A stretch of DNA of 64,000 bases from positions 244,212 through 308,211 of the forward strand of contig NZ_LMPJ01000009.1 in assembly GCF_001424585.1 (NCBI RefSeq), in the 5' to 3' direction. Of the stretch, positions 15,035 to 23,877 are shown one piece after another. Position 1 is the first letter of the stretch; every line of letters begins with the position of its first letter. Made by a program: the position numbers and the translations under genes. The notes under the pieces were generated by a model that saw nothing but the letters and a program-made list of their open reading frames with translations, was not told the origin of the DNA and did not search any database. The DNA is from Chryseobacterium sp. Leaf180. Lineage in GTDB: Bacteria > Bacteroidota > Bacteroidia > Flavobacteriales > Weeksellaceae.

Positions 15035-15613
15035 ATGATAAACATAGTTCTGTTTGGTCCTCCGGGAAGCGGAAAAGGTACACAAGCCCAGAATCTGATT
15101 GAGAAATTCAATCTGAAGCAGATTTCTACAGGTGATCTTTTCAGATTCAACATGAAAAATGAAACCGAACTCGGCAAACTTGCCAAATCGTATATCGATA
15201 AAGGCGAACTGGTGCCAGATCAAGTGACAACCGATATGCTTACCGATGAACTGAAGAAACCTACTGATGCAGCAGGATTTATTTTTGACGGTTACCCGAG
15301 AACTGCAAATCAGACCGAAGCGCTTGAAAAAATCGTAAAAGAAGTTTTGAATGACGAAATCGATGTTTGCCTTTCGTTAATCGTTGAAGATTCAATTCTG
15401 GTGGACAGGCTTTTGAAAAGAGGTGAAACCAGCGGAAGAACCGACGACAGCAATGAAGAAATCATTCAGAACCGCATAAAAGAATATTATGCCAAAACAG
15501 CAGAAGTCGCTGAGCTTTACAAGCAGCAGGGCAAATATGTAGAGATCAACGGCGTAGGAGAAATCAGCGAAATCTCAGACAAACTGTACGCTGAGATAGA
15601 AAAAATAAAATAA
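15035..15613 (+). CDS. adk: Adenylate kinase
   Basis: 192 aa, short-lid form. The P-loop is GPPGSGKGTQ (residues 8-17), the NMP-binding part has STGDLFR, and FDGYPRT holds the AMP-contacting Arg. The lid is reduced to RGETSGRTDDSNEEIIQNRI without the zinc cysteines. It interconverts ATP and AMP with ADP. It is probably cotranscribed with obgE 65 nt downstream. Confidence 0.95.
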   Translation: MINIVLFGPPGSGKGTQAQNLIEKFNLKQISTGDLFRFNMKNETELGKLAKSYIDKGELVPDQVTTDMLTDELKKPTDAAGFIFDGYPRTANQTEALEKIVKEVLNDEIDVCLSLIVEDSILVDRLLKRGETSGRTDDSNEEIIQNRIKEYYAKTAEVAELYKQQGKYVEINGVGEISEISDKLYAEIEKIK

Positions 15614-15624
15614 ATTTCGATTAG

Positions 15625-15678
15625 AGTTATAAATTCTTAAACTCATCATTCATCATTTATAACTCATAATTATAAGAC
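15625..15678. repeat. Short imperfect direct repeats upstream of obgE
   Basis: The adk-obgE spacer carries successive variants of the octamer family CTCATCATT / TTCATCATT / CTCATAATT at 15640-15673. It looks like slippage-derived or dispersed intergenic sequence. No promoter motif is evident. Confidence 0.35.
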
Positions 15679-16662
15679 ATGTCAAATTTTGTAGATTACG
15701 TAAAAATTCATTGTAAAAGCGGTCACGGCGGCGCAGGTTCTGCCCACCTGAGACGCGAAAAATACATCCCGAAAGGCGGCCCCGACGGTGGAGACGGCGG
15801 GCGTGGCGGTCACGTAATTATGCGCGGAAACGCACAGGAATGGACGCTCTTACCCTTGCGCTATACACGTCACGTAAAAGCAGAACGTGGTGAAGGCGGC
15901 GGAAAAAATCAGCTGACAGGCGCTTACGGCGCAGATGTTTACATTGATGTGCCTATCGGAACCATTGCCAAAAATGAGGAAGGTGAAGTGATCGGTGAAA
16001 TCATGGAAGATGGCCAGGAAATTATTCTGATGGAAGGCGGACAGGGCGGAAAAGGCAACGAGTTTTTCAAATCCTCAACCAATCAGACGCCGCGTTTTGC
16101 ACAGCCGGGAGGCGACGGACAGGAAGGGTATGTAGTTTTTGAATTGAAAATTCTTGCAGATGTCGGTCTTGTAGGTTTCCCGAATGCCGGAAAATCAACG
16201 CTTTTAGCAGCTGTTTCTGCAGCGAAACCGAAAATTGCTGATTATGCTTTTACAACCCTCACACCGAATCTTGGGATTGTAGCTTACCGAAATTACAAGT
16301 CTTTCGTAATGGCCGATATTCCGGGGATTATCGAAGGTGCAGCAGAAGGAAAAGGTCTTGGCCACCGGTTTTTGAGACATATCGAGCGTAATTCGATTTT
16401 GATGTTTTTAATTCCTGCCGATTCCGAGCATCATTTTCAGGAGTTTAAAATTCTTGAAAATGAGCTTAAAGAGTACAATCCGGAACTTTTAGATAAAGAC
16501 TTTGTTATTTCTGTTTCAAAAAGCGATCTTTTGGATGACGAACTAAAAACGGAGATCGCAGCAGAGTTTCCGGAGAACAGAAAACCGCTATTTTTCTCTG
16601 GTGTGACGGGCGAAGGTCTCATTGAGCTGAAAGATGCGATCTGGAAAAAACTTCACGGATAG
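15679..16662 (+). CDS. obgE: GTPase Obg/CgtA
   Basis: 327 aa. The Gly-rich Obg fold (1-158) begins [27 protein letters not shown]. The GTPase domain has G1 GFPNAGKST (168-176), the switch region TLTPNLG, G3 DIPGIIEGA, and G4 SKSD. The protein ends shortly after the G domain without the OCT domain, as in Bacteroidota. It acts in 50S ribosome assembly and the stringent response. The terminator follows at 16691. Confidence 0.95.
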   Translation: MSNFVDYVKIHCKSGHGGAGSAHLRREKYIPKGGPDGGDGGRGGHVIMRGNAQEWTLLPLRYTRHVKAERGEGGGKNQLTGAYGADVYIDVPIGTIAKNEEGEVIGEIMEDGQEIILMEGGQGGKGNEFFKSSTNQTPRFAQPGGDGQEGYVVFELKILADVGLVGFPNAGKSTLLAAVSAAKPKIADYAFTTLTPNLGIVAYRNYKSFVMADIPGIIEGAAEGKGLGHRFLRHIERNSILMFLIPADSEHHFQEFKILENELKEYNPELLDKDFVISVSKSDLLDDELKTEIAAEFPENRKPLFFSGVTGEGLIELKDAIWKKLHG

Positions 16663-16690
16663 ATTTTATAATTTCTAATAACATAGTAAT

Positions 16691-16720
16691 AGTACACTTT
16701 TGAGTGTACTAATTTTTTTT
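16691..16720 (+). terminator. Rho-independent terminator of obgE
   Basis: AGTACACT-TTTG-AGTGTACT is a perfect 8-bp stem with a 4-nt loop, then AA and eight T residues. The loop TTTG doubles as the -33 element of the promoter for the next gene. Confidence 0.85.
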
Positions 16721-16727
16721 ATCTTTA
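16699..16727 (+). promoter_or_regulatory. Promoter of the beta-barrel gene, overlapping the obgE terminator
   Basis: TTTG (16699-16702), a 17-nt spacer and TATCTTTA (16720-16727) fit the Bacteroidota consensus with one mismatch. The -33 box is the loop of the upstream terminator and the spacer is its 3' stem and T-run. Confidence 0.5.
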
Positions 16728-16741
16728 AACAAAACATAATC

Positions 16742-17377
16742 ATGAAAAAAAAATTAATAGTTGTATTGCTTTTTGGCTTTTTCGGAGCTATAAAATCACA
16801 GGTCACGACTGAATCTACAGTAAAATCTAAAATAGAAATTGGCGTCAGGGCTGGCTTCATTTCATCAACCATAAATTCTACCTTCGTCAAATCTGATCCG
16901 AAAGCTTACTTTTATGCAGGATTGTCAGCGGAAAAACCTTTGTCAGAAAAATTCAGCATTCAGGCAGAAGCAAACTACACGAGATTGGGCGGCACGTTTA
17001 TCTCTCCTTCTTTTGAGATTGCGAATAATAATGTACAGCCAATCACTGTAGAATATAAATATAATTTTACGCAAATTCAGATTCCGGTTTCTGCGAAATA
17101 TTATATCATTCCGGATTTATCTGCCTCTCTCGGAATGAATTTCGCCTTTAATCTCTCTCAAAAACTTGAAAGCAACCAACCGGCAAACGGTGGCCCAGAA
17201 ATTCAGCTGGATGAAATAAAAACTTTGAATCTATTTCCTTTTCTGGGAGCAGAATATAAATTGAGCGAACAGTTTTTTGTAGATGCGAGATATAGTTTTA
17301 ATTTCTTTTCGGTTGCGAAAATGGGATCATTAAAAATAGGATTTGTGCAGGCTGGCATTGGTTACCGATTCAGATAA
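16742..17377 (+). CDS. Outer-membrane beta-barrel protein
   Basis: 211 aa from ATG 16742; the longer in-frame start lacks a signal. There is a signal peptide (about 1-19), then alternating beta strands: EIGVRAGFISS, YFYAGLSAEKPL, FSIQAEANYTRLGG, IQIPVSAKYYI, ASLGMNFAFN, PFLGAEYKLSEQFFVDARYSFNF. It ends with an aromatic strand (QAGIGYRFR), the usual outer-membrane insertion signal. The fold is PorT/OmpA-like 8-strand; the function is not identifiable. Confidence 0.82.
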   Translation: MKKKLIVVLLFGFFGAIKSQVTTESTVKSKIEIGVRAGFISSTINSTFVKSDPKAYFYAGLSAEKPLSEKFSIQAEANYTRLGGTFISPSFEIANNNVQPITVEYKYNFTQIQIPVSAKYYIIPDLSASLGMNFAFNLSQKLESNQPANGGPEIQLDEIKTLNLFPFLGAEYKLSEQFFVDARYSFNFFSVAKMGSLKIGFVQAGIGYRFR

Positions 17378-17486
17378 GACATCAGAATTGATACAGATTC
17401 CCGCATTGTTAGTTCTTTATAGTTTATTCTTGACTAAAAGTGTTTTTTGGAACATTTATTGTGCAAAACCTTAAAATTTAAAAACA

Positions 17487-17975
17487 ATGAAATATTTATT
17501 TGCGATCATCACTTCTATGATAATTTTATCGTGCACTGCACAAAAATCAGCATCAAAATACAGCGAGATTGAATACGAAGCCGGACCGTGTTTCGGCTCT
17601 TGTCCTATTTATAAAATGACCATAAAATCTGACCGCACAGCTGTTTTGGAAGCAGAGCATTTTAATTTCTCCAAAGGATTTACCAAGTCAGAATTTGACA
17701 AACCAAGAGAAGGAACATTTACTACAACCATTTCTCCGGAAGCATACAGCAAACTTGTAGCAGCTTTGGATGATATAAATGTAATGTCTCTTAACGCAAA
17801 GTATGGCAGCAGAAACATAACCGATTTACCTACTGCCTATCTGAGAATTACCATGAACAATGGCAGCAAAAAACAAACTGAAGATTATGGAAAAGCAGGC
17901 AGTGAGAAGCTGAAGCAGGTGTACAAACAGTTTGAAGATATGAAAACGAGCCAGAAGTGGACGAAAATAAAATAG
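17487..17975 (+). CDS. DUF6438 lipoprotein
   Basis: 162 aa with a lipoprotein signal, lipobox ILSC (Cys16). The mature protein has the conserved GPCFGSCPIYKMTIKSDR block of DUF6438 with two cysteines (about 36 and 40), then beta-rich sequence ending in a charged helix. The function is unknown. It stands alone between the barrel protein and the helicase. Confidence 0.75.
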   Translation: MKYLFAIITSMIILSCTAQKSASKYSEIEYEAGPCFGSCPIYKMTIKSDRTAVLEAEHFNFSKGFTKSEFDKPREGTFTTTISPEAYSKLVAALDDINVMSLNAKYGSRNITDLPTAYLRITMNNGSKKQTEDYGKAGSEKLKQVYKQFEDMKTSQKWTKIK

Positions 17976-17991
17976 ATTAAAATAAAAAGTT

Positions 17992-18129
17992 TATCTTTGC
18001 ACCATATTTCGCGGCATTCTAGGCCAGCAGCGGCAAAAAATTTTGCCATTTTGCTAATTTTTTAGCAGATCTCGCTAAAAATGATGAAGTATACTGCTTC
18101 GACCGCATTATTTAATACCATTTTAGAAT
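17992..18129 (+). promoter_or_regulatory. -7 element and structured 5' leader of the RhlE-type helicase gene
   Basis: TATCTTTG (17992-17999) is a good -7 box but no TTTG is found at the right distance. A leader of about 125 nt follows. It contains the inverted repeat GGCAAAAAATTTTGCC (18032-18047) and a second hairpin TTTAGC...GCTAAA (18061-18079). Long structured leaders are common on cold-inducible helicase mRNAs, so temperature or autogenous control is possible. That role is inference. Confidence 0.45.
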
Positions 18130-19395
18130 TTGTTATTCACCGACTTAAACATTATTAAGCCCATCCTTGATGCGCTTCAGAAAGAAGGCTATGAAAAGCC
18201 AACACCTATTCAGGAACAGTCAATTCCTTCAATTTTAGAACACCGCGACGTACTGGGAACAGCGCAAACCGGAACAGGAAAAACGGCTGCTTTTGCAATC
18301 CCAATTCTTCAGAATTTAACGGAGAGAAAAGGGCCGAAGAACAATCATATCAAAGCTTTGATCCTTACGCCGACCCGTGAACTGGCGATTCAGATTGAAG
18401 AAAGTTTTGATGCTTACGGAAAAAATTTACCACTGAGAAAACTTGTAGTTTTTGGAGGTGTAAAACAAGGTAGTCAGGAAAATGCCCTTCGTAGAGGCGT
18501 TGACATTTTGGTTGCCACTCCGGGGAGACTGCTGGATTTTATCGCACAGGGAATTATCAGTTTAAAACATCTTGAAATCTTCGTTCTCGACGAAGCCGAC
18601 AGGATGCTGGATATGGGATTTGTGCACGATGTAAAAAGAATTATTAAACTTATACCTCAGAAAAGACAGACGCTTTTTTTCTCGGCGACAATGCCAGTAG
18701 AAATTCAGAAACTTGCTGACAGTATTCTTACCAACCCGATAAAAGTTTCGGTTACACCGATTTCTTCGACTGCGGAAACGATTAATCAGTCGGTTTATTT
18801 TGTGGATAAAGACAATAAACTGGATTTGTTGATTCATATTCTTAAAGAAAAACTTTCAGATTCTGTATTGGTTTTTTCACGTACAAAGCACGGTGCCGAC
18901 AAAATCGCCAGAAAACTGCAGTCGAATCAGATTTCGGCAGAAGCCATTCACGGAAATAAATCTCAGAACGCGAGACAGAATGCTTTAAATAATTTTAAAT
19001 CGGGAAGAACGAGAATTTTGGTTGCGACTGATATTGCTGCCAGAGGAATTGATATCGACGAACTGAAATATGTTGTCAATTTTGAGCTTTCAGATGTTGC
19101 CGAGACCTATGTACACCGAATTGGCCGTACGGGCCGCGCGGGCGCAGAAGGAAGTTCGATTTCTTTCGTTGACGGACTTGATCTTTTAAATCTGAAAGAC
19201 ACCGAGAAACTGATCGGAATGAAAATTCCGGTTGAGAAAGAACATCCTTTTCATACTGATAATCTGGTAGTGGAAAAGAGAGATTCAAATAACAAACCTT
19301 TCTCTCCAAGACCCCGACCAGCAGGTGGTCAACAACAGAAATCGGATCACACTAAAAAACCTAAAAATAAAAGTAATTTTTCCCGAAATAAGTAA
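18130..19395 (+). CDS. DEAD-box RNA helicase, RhlE type
   Basis: 421 aa starting at TTG 18130. An in-frame stop lies 6 nt upstream and no ATG precedes the conserved FTDLNIIKPIL start. Motifs in order: Q motif PTPIQEQSIP, I AQTGTGKT, Ia PTRELA, II DEAD, III SAT, V ATDIAARGID, VI HRIGRTGRAG. The C-terminal 45 residues are basic and Gln/Pro/Asn-rich, as in RhlE. It unwinds RNA duplexes in ribosome assembly and mRNA turnover. Confidence 0.93.
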   Translation: MLFTDLNIIKPILDALQKEGYEKPTPIQEQSIPSILEHRDVLGTAQTGTGKTAAFAIPILQNLTERKGPKNNHIKALILTPTRELAIQIEESFDAYGKNLPLRKLVVFGGVKQGSQENALRRGVDILVATPGRLLDFIAQGIISLKHLEIFVLDEADRMLDMGFVHDVKRIIKLIPQKRQTLFFSATMPVEIQKLADSILTNPIKVSVTPISSTAETINQSVYFVDKDNKLDLLIHILKEKLSDSVLVFSRTKHGADKIARKLQSNQISAEAIHGNKSQNARQNALNNFKSGRTRILVATDIAARGIDIDELKYVVNFELSDVAETYVHRIGRTGRAGAEGSSISFVDGLDLLNLKDTEKLIGMKIPVEKEHPFHTDNLVVEKRDSNNKPFSPRPRPAGGQQQKSDHTKKPKNKSNFSRNK

Positions 19396-19400
19396 CATAG

Positions 19401-19430
19401 AAAGCCTTCCAATATTTGGAAGGCTTTTTT
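19401..19430 (+). terminator. Rho-independent terminator of the RhlE-type gene
   Basis: AAAGCCTTCCAA and TTGGAAGGCTTT form a 12-bp stem with a 3-nt loop, followed by more T residues, just after the helicase stop. Confidence 0.92.
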
Positions 19431-19507
19431 AATCCAATTCTTACTTGTAAGAACCACATTAGAATATTTATCTGAAAAAAAATGTAATTTGCATAAAACT
19501 ACTATTG

Positions 19508-20490
19508 ATGAGAATCATAACTACAGAGGATTTTCGAGATGCCCAAATTAAAATTCTGCAGCGCGGATTTAAATTTTTTACTTCAAAATTCAATCTGAAA
19601 TCTTCATACCGCACAAAAAGTTCGTTTAATGATGCAGAATTACAGACAGCCAACTGGTGGATTATTCCTAAAGTACAGGAACGCTGGAATAAACTTATTA
19701 CAGGAAATAAAGACCTAGCATACGAAGAATTTTTCTGCAGAAATTTCTTTCCTGGTCACCATCCTATGAAAATGCTTTCTATCGGCTCCGGCGTTTGTGG
19801 TCACGAAATAAAAATTGCAGAATTAATGTCTCACTGGGAAGTTCACTGTTTTGATTTTTCAGAGAAACTTCTTCAGCAGGCTAAAATAACTCGGATAAAA
19901 AGAATCTAAAGAATATTTTCTACCACGCCGAAGACATTTATCAGCAGGATTTAGAGGTTGATTCATTTGACATCGTATTTTTTCACGCGTCGCTACATCA
20001 CTTCAAAAATATGTCTGATTTTTTTGACAACATCATTATCAAAGCTTTCACAAAGAATAAAAAAGGCTATTTAATTATTAACGAATATGTTGGAAAAAGC
20101 AGACTGCAGTACAGCGGTTCTCAGATTTCTGCAATTAATACTGCGATTAAAAAGATCCCCAAATCATTTAGACAAATCTATAAAACCAATATTTTTAAGA
20201 ACAGATATTACGGTTCTGGTGTTTTGAGGATGATCATCGCAGATCCTTCTGAGTGTGTAGATTCTGAAAGTATTTTACCCGAAATTCATAAAAGGTTTGA
20301 AACCATTATTGAAAAACCATACGGTGGCAATCTTCTGATGAGCGCGTTAAAAGACATTGCGCATCATTTTATAGATTTAAGCGACGAAAAAAGTAAAGTC
20401 CTCCAACATCTTTTTGACTTGGAAGATGAATATTTAAAAAGCCACCAAAGTGATTTTGTTTTCGGGATTTATGAATTTAAGAATGATTAA
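19508..20490 (+). pseudogene. Class I SAM-dependent methyltransferase, split by a -1 frameshift
   Basis: Two overlapping reading frames encode one protein. The first (19508-19909) holds the SAM motif MLSIGSGVCGHEIKIAEL and HCFDFSEKLLQQAK, then ends in RIKRI and a stop. The +1 frame, read from about 19887, continues without a break as KNLKNIFYHAEDIYQQDLEVDSFDIVFFHASLHHF (split here only by my reading; this is the standard post-II and motif IV region) and runs to 20490. Restoring one A in the A-run at 19883-19886 joins the frames as AKNNSDKKNLKN. The product would be about 327 aa. It is either a real inactivation or a homopolymer sequencing error. The 3' end overlaps tatD by 14 bp. Confidence 0.85.
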
Positions 20491-21244
20491 AAATTCGCTT
20501 TGCATTCTCCGTAGTCACTTTATCAATCTCAGAAAAATCTTTCCGATAAATATCCACCAGTTTTCCGGCTACCAAATCAAGATAAGAACTTTCATTTCTT
20601 TTTCCTCTGAAAGGAACGGGTGCGAGATAAGGAGAATCTGTTTCCAGAACAATTTTTTCTAAAGGAATTTCATTTAAAAACTGATCTATTTTACCATTTT
20701 TAAAGGTCACTACGCCACCGATTCCTAACAGAAAATTGAGTTCAACGGCTCTATTTGCCTGCTCCAGATTTCCAGAAAAACAGTGAAAAATTCCGCGCAA
20801 TTTGGGGTGTTTTTTCCGATCTAAAACTTCAAACGTTTCATCAAAACTTTCTCGGGTATGAATAACAATCGGCAGATCTTTTTCGATTGCCCAATCAATT
20901 TGCTTTTCAAAGGCCTTAATCTGGATATCTAAAGTGGTTTTGTCCCAATACAGATCAATTCCAATTTCTCCAATAGCCGGAAACATTTTTTTATCAAGAT
21001 AATTCTTAACAGTCTGCAGTTCTTTTTCCCACGTTTCCGGTTTCACATAGCAAGGATGCAAACCCATCATCGAATGAATTTTCCCCGGATATGCAGCTTC
21101 CAAATCAAGCATTTTTTCGTGAAATTCAGAATCAATAGCCGGAAGATAAAATCCTGTGATACCTTTATCAAAAGCTCTTTGAATAACTTCTGTGCGGTCA
21201 TAATCAAATTCCTCGGCGTATAAATGCGTATGTGTATCAATCAT
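20477..21244 (-). CDS. tatD: TatD family metal-dependent hydrolase
   Basis: 255 aa TIM-barrel hydrolase. Metal ligands are in the N-terminal DTHTHLY, EIGIDLYWD (Glu ligand), VIHTRES, HCFSGN and ETDSPYLAPVPFRGKRNES. The family includes 3'-5' DNases and D-aminoacyl hydrolases, so the exact substrate is not fixed. It overlaps the DUF4269 gene by 8 nt and is the last gene of the GSCFA-DUF4269-tatD unit. It is convergent with the broken methyltransferase gene. Confidence 0.93.
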   Translation of the reverse strand: MIDTHTHLYAEEFDYDRTEVIQRAFDKGITGFYLPAIDSEFHEKMLDLEAAYPGKIHSMMGLHPCYVKPETWEKELQTVKNYLDKKMFPAIGEIGIDLYWDKTTLDIQIKAFEKQIDWAIEKDLPIVIHTRESFDETFEVLDRKKHPKLRGIFHCFSGNLEQANRAVELNFLLGIGGVVTFKNGKIDQFLNEIPLEKIVLETDSPYLAPVPFRGKRNESSYLDLVAGKLVDIYRKDFSEIDKVTTENAKRIFNHS

Positions 21245-21755
21245 TTTTTGTGTAATTTAAAAGCTCCTGATAAGGATTTTTAAGGTTTAAAAGTATGCCA
21301 AAAGCCGTTTCGGTTTTGATGCCCTGTTTCTTTAATTCAATAACTTTATTTCTGAAATCATCGCCTTTTTCTTTTAAGACCGTGGCTTCGGCGAGCAAGT
21401 GGCGGTACGCATTCTGCTGAATAACAGGAATATTCTGTCCGAATATTTCAACTTTAAAATCTGCCAATACCGTATTCAAAATTATTGTACGCTCACCGTT
21501 TACCATAACTTCTTCGATTTCATTGTGAGGGAAAAGTTTAAGAAGTTGTAATCTGAATTTTTCGAAGTTTTTCACTTCACAAATGACATCAAGATCACTT
21601 TCTTCAGTATCTACTTCAATGGGAATTGTCCCCGCCAAAACCGGAGTGAATTCTTTTAGATGATCAAAAAGCTGGCTCTGTTTTAAAACTACGAAAGCTT
21701 TTTTCTGCCTCGCGTTTCCTGTTTTCAGATAAGATAAATCAAGAAAACCGTTCAT
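21237..21755 (-). CDS. DUF4269 family protein (nucleotidyltransferase-like)
   Basis: 172 aa. The block VLAGTIPIEVDTEESDLDVICEV resembles the Gly-Ser/Asp-x-Asp core of minimal nucleotidyltransferases, and the C-terminal half is helical (FRNKVIELKKQGIKTETAFGILL). This is the pattern of DUF4269; the biological role is unknown. It overlaps GSCFA (17 nt) and tatD (8 nt), so the three genes are coupled. Confidence 0.78.
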   Translation of the reverse strand: MNGFLDLSYLKTGNARQKKAFVVLKQSQLFDHLKEFTPVLAGTIPIEVDTEESDLDVICEVKNFEKFRLQLLKLFPHNEIEEVMVNGERTIILNTVLADFKVEIFGQNIPVIQQNAYRHLLAEATVLKEKGDDFRNKVIELKKQGIKTETAFGILLNLKNPYQELLNYTKND

Positions 21756-22707
21756 CAGAAAAGATTTTATGCTTCACTTTCCCTTGCTGGTTTTTGATGT
21801 TTTCTTCAATTTTCTTCATAAAAACCAAGTGCTTCGGATCTTTTTCATTATCGCTTCGGTGCAGAAGCGCCTGACTGATTTTAAAATTTTCCTGAATAAA
21901 ATTCTTGGTGTCATCAGTAAAATACGCCTCAGCTAGTTTTTCGAAAATATATTGCACCGCCTGAGAATTGGGATGAATAAGATCATCTTTATAAAAACGA
22001 TAATCCCGGAGATCATCCATTAGAATCTCATAAACAGGTAGATAAGTGCAGTTTTCGAATGAATTTATAACCTCATGAAGCGCCGAGATAAGTTTCGATT
22101 TGCTCAGCATATTTTCTACCATTCCGTCTTTTGTGTGACGAACTGGCGAAACCGTAAATAGAATCTGTACATTTTCATTGCAAATATCTTTCAGGTTTAA
22201 AATTGTTTCCTCAATCGAGTTTACAATTTCATGATGCGTAAGCAAACGCTTTTTAAAATATTTCTGGGGAATTTTGTGACAGTTTCCGACAAGCTGCTGC
22301 TTTGGTAAAAATTCGTAGATAAAAGAAGTTCCGTACGTGACAATTACCCAACTTGTAGTCTGCAAAAATCGGTTTCCTTTTTCTATCTGATTATTTATTT
22401 TGGCTAAAGTCTGATGTACAAACCGTGTATCAAAACTCGTGTGATGATCGAGCGAAATAAATTTTTCGTCGTAAGCGATCAATTCTTCTTCCGTGTAAAA
22501 GTCACTGTCATGAAGTCGCTTCACTGCATTATTAATCGAAAACGGATTGAAAACCGTTCCGAAAGAATTGTTTAAAGTCTGTAGCTGACCCTTTGCAAGC
22601 AAATCTGAAATCTCTGTGGCAAAGCACGAACCGATCGAAAATATTTTATCTTCAATTCCTATTTTTATTGCAGAATCAGGCAGATTAACTTCGGTGCGGA
22701 ATTTCAT
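21739..22707 (-). CDS. GSCFA domain protein
   Basis: 322 aa. The name-giving motif IGSCFATEI is at about residues 26-34 and is followed by NNSFGTVFNPFSI. WVIVTYGTSFIYE, ILFTVSPVRHTKDGMVENMLSKS and the HPNSQAVQYIFEKL block complete an SGNH-hydrolase-like arrangement (Ser28, C-terminal Asp-x-x-His near DDLIHPN). It is probably an esterase or lipase-like enzyme of unknown substrate, common in Bacteroidota. Confidence 0.88.
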   Translation of the reverse strand: MKFRTEVNLPDSAIKIGIEDKIFSIGSCFATEISDLLAKGQLQTLNNSFGTVFNPFSINNAVKRLHDSDFYTEEELIAYDEKFISLDHHTSFDTRFVHQTLAKINNQIEKGNRFLQTTSWVIVTYGTSFIYEFLPKQQLVGNCHKIPQKYFKKRLLTHHEIVNSIEETILNLKDICNENVQILFTVSPVRHTKDGMVENMLSKSKLISALHEVINSFENCTYLPVYEILMDDLRDYRFYKDDLIHPNSQAVQYIFEKLAEAYFTDDTKNFIQENFKISQALLHRSDNEKDPKHLVFMKKIEENIKNQQGKVKHKIFSDERFS

Positions 22708-22800
22708 CAGATTAATTTGAAAATGAAAAAATTTGATAATTTAAAAATGCACTTTGCAACATTTACAATTTTCAAATTGAAGAATAATTAAATTTTCAAA
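22708..22800. repeat. AT-rich spacer with three ATTTTCAAATT-type elements
   Basis: ATTTGAAAAT (22711-22720 region) and two opposite copies of ATTTTCAAATT near 22771 and 22791 form mutually complementary short repeats between the polyprenyl synthetase stop and GSCFA. They can pair as a weak hairpin and might aid termination, but no clear T-run follows. Confidence 0.35.
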
Positions 22801-23772
22801 TTAGCTTTCTCTTCTTAATAGATAATTGGCAAGTTCAGAAAACGGTTTTTTCTTTTCTTCAGGAACATCGATACCGTTGAGGTAATTCTGACCGATTTCG
22901 TTGTGTTTTTCGATCAAACGCAATGCTTTTTCGTCCACCTTTGTACGTCTGAAAATCTTTTCTACACCGTACACTTTGTCGATGTTGTCGGTCTTTTTAG
23001 AATACCAGTAATCAAGTTCTTTTACTTCTTCCTCCGTTCCGTGTTCTTTAGCCAAAAGATAAAGCACAGTTTTCTTATTCTCATAAATATCACCCGCATG
23101 CTTTTTTCCAAACTGTGCCTGATCACCGAAAACATCAAGATAATCATCCATAATCTGGAAAGCAATTCCGATGTGTTTACCAAAGTTGAAAATCGCTTTT
23201 GCGTCTTTAAAATTAGCCTTTGCGATCATTGCACCGATCTCAAATGAACATGCACTCAAAACCCCGGTTTTATAGGTAATCATTCGGATATAATCGTCGA
23301 AAGTAACATTTTCTTTTGTCTCAAAATTGATGTCGTACTGCTGACCTTCACAAAGTAAAAGTCCGGTATGCGTGAAGATTCTGATGCAGGCTTTAAAAAT
23401 TTCAGGCTCCAGATCTTCAAAAAACTTATATGCTTTCAACATCAATCCGTCGCCTGACAGAATGCCGACATTGATGCCGTGAAGCGTATGAATGGTCGGT
23501 TTATTTCTTCTTAAAGGTGCTTCATCCATAATATCATCATGAATCAGCGTAAAATTGTGAAAAAACTCAATCGCAAGCGCAGGTTTGATGGCATCTTTCA
23601 GATCTCCGTTAAACAGTTCGCAGGCCATCAAAACCATGATTGGACGCAGTCGTTTTCCGCCGTGCGAGATTATATAGTTCATCGGCGCGTAGAGTTCCTC
23701 CGGTTTGTCTTTGAAGGTATACTTCTTCACGGCATCGTCTACAATCTCCTGATAACGGTTCAAAAATTCCAT
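22801..23772 (-). CDS. Polyprenyl diphosphate synthase (trans-isoprenyl type)
   Basis: 323 aa. The first Asp-rich motif is in LIHDDIMDEAPLRR (Asp pair near 94-95), the second in QIMDDYLDVFG. GGKRLRP and the Lys/Gln-rich KHAGDIYENKKT block are also present. It elongates isopentenyl diphosphate onto allylic primers; chain length cannot be fixed from sequence alone. A long-chain product could supply menaquinone or the polyprenyl phosphate used by the DprE cassette, which is inference. Confidence 0.92.
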   Translation of the reverse strand: MEFLNRYQEIVDDAVKKYTFKDKPEELYAPMNYIISHGGKRLRPIMVLMACELFNGDLKDAIKPALAIEFFHNFTLIHDDIMDEAPLRRNKPTIHTLHGINVGILSGDGLMLKAYKFFEDLEPEIFKACIRIFTHTGLLLCEGQQYDINFETKENVTFDDYIRMITYKTGVLSACSFEIGAMIAKANFKDAKAIFNFGKHIGIAFQIMDDYLDVFGDQAQFGKKHAGDIYENKKTVLYLLAKEHGTEEEVKELDYWYSKKTDNIDKVYGVEKIFRRTKVDEKALRLIEKHNEIGQNYLNGIDVPEEKKKPFSELANYLLRRES

Positions 23773-23846
23773 AAAATCTTATAAAGTTTAGACAAAAATA
23801 CGGTTTTTTAGGGGCTTTTTAAACATAAAATTTTCATTAAATGAAT

Positions 23847-23877
23847 GAAAAAAGCAGTTCAATTGTCTGACTGCTTT
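23847..23877 (-). terminator. Terminator overlapping the stop codon of the 83-aa gene
   Basis: On the minus strand AAAGCAGT-CAGACAATTGA-ACTGCTTT gives an 8-bp stem followed by a T-rich tract. The 5' arm lies within the last codons (Lys-Gln-Ser) and the stop codon lies in the loop. Confidence 0.65.

Noticed and set aside
15625..15678. Possible CRISPR-like short repeats upstream of obgE
   Set aside because: Repeat units are about 8-10 nt, imperfect and without spacers; no cas genes occur in the window.
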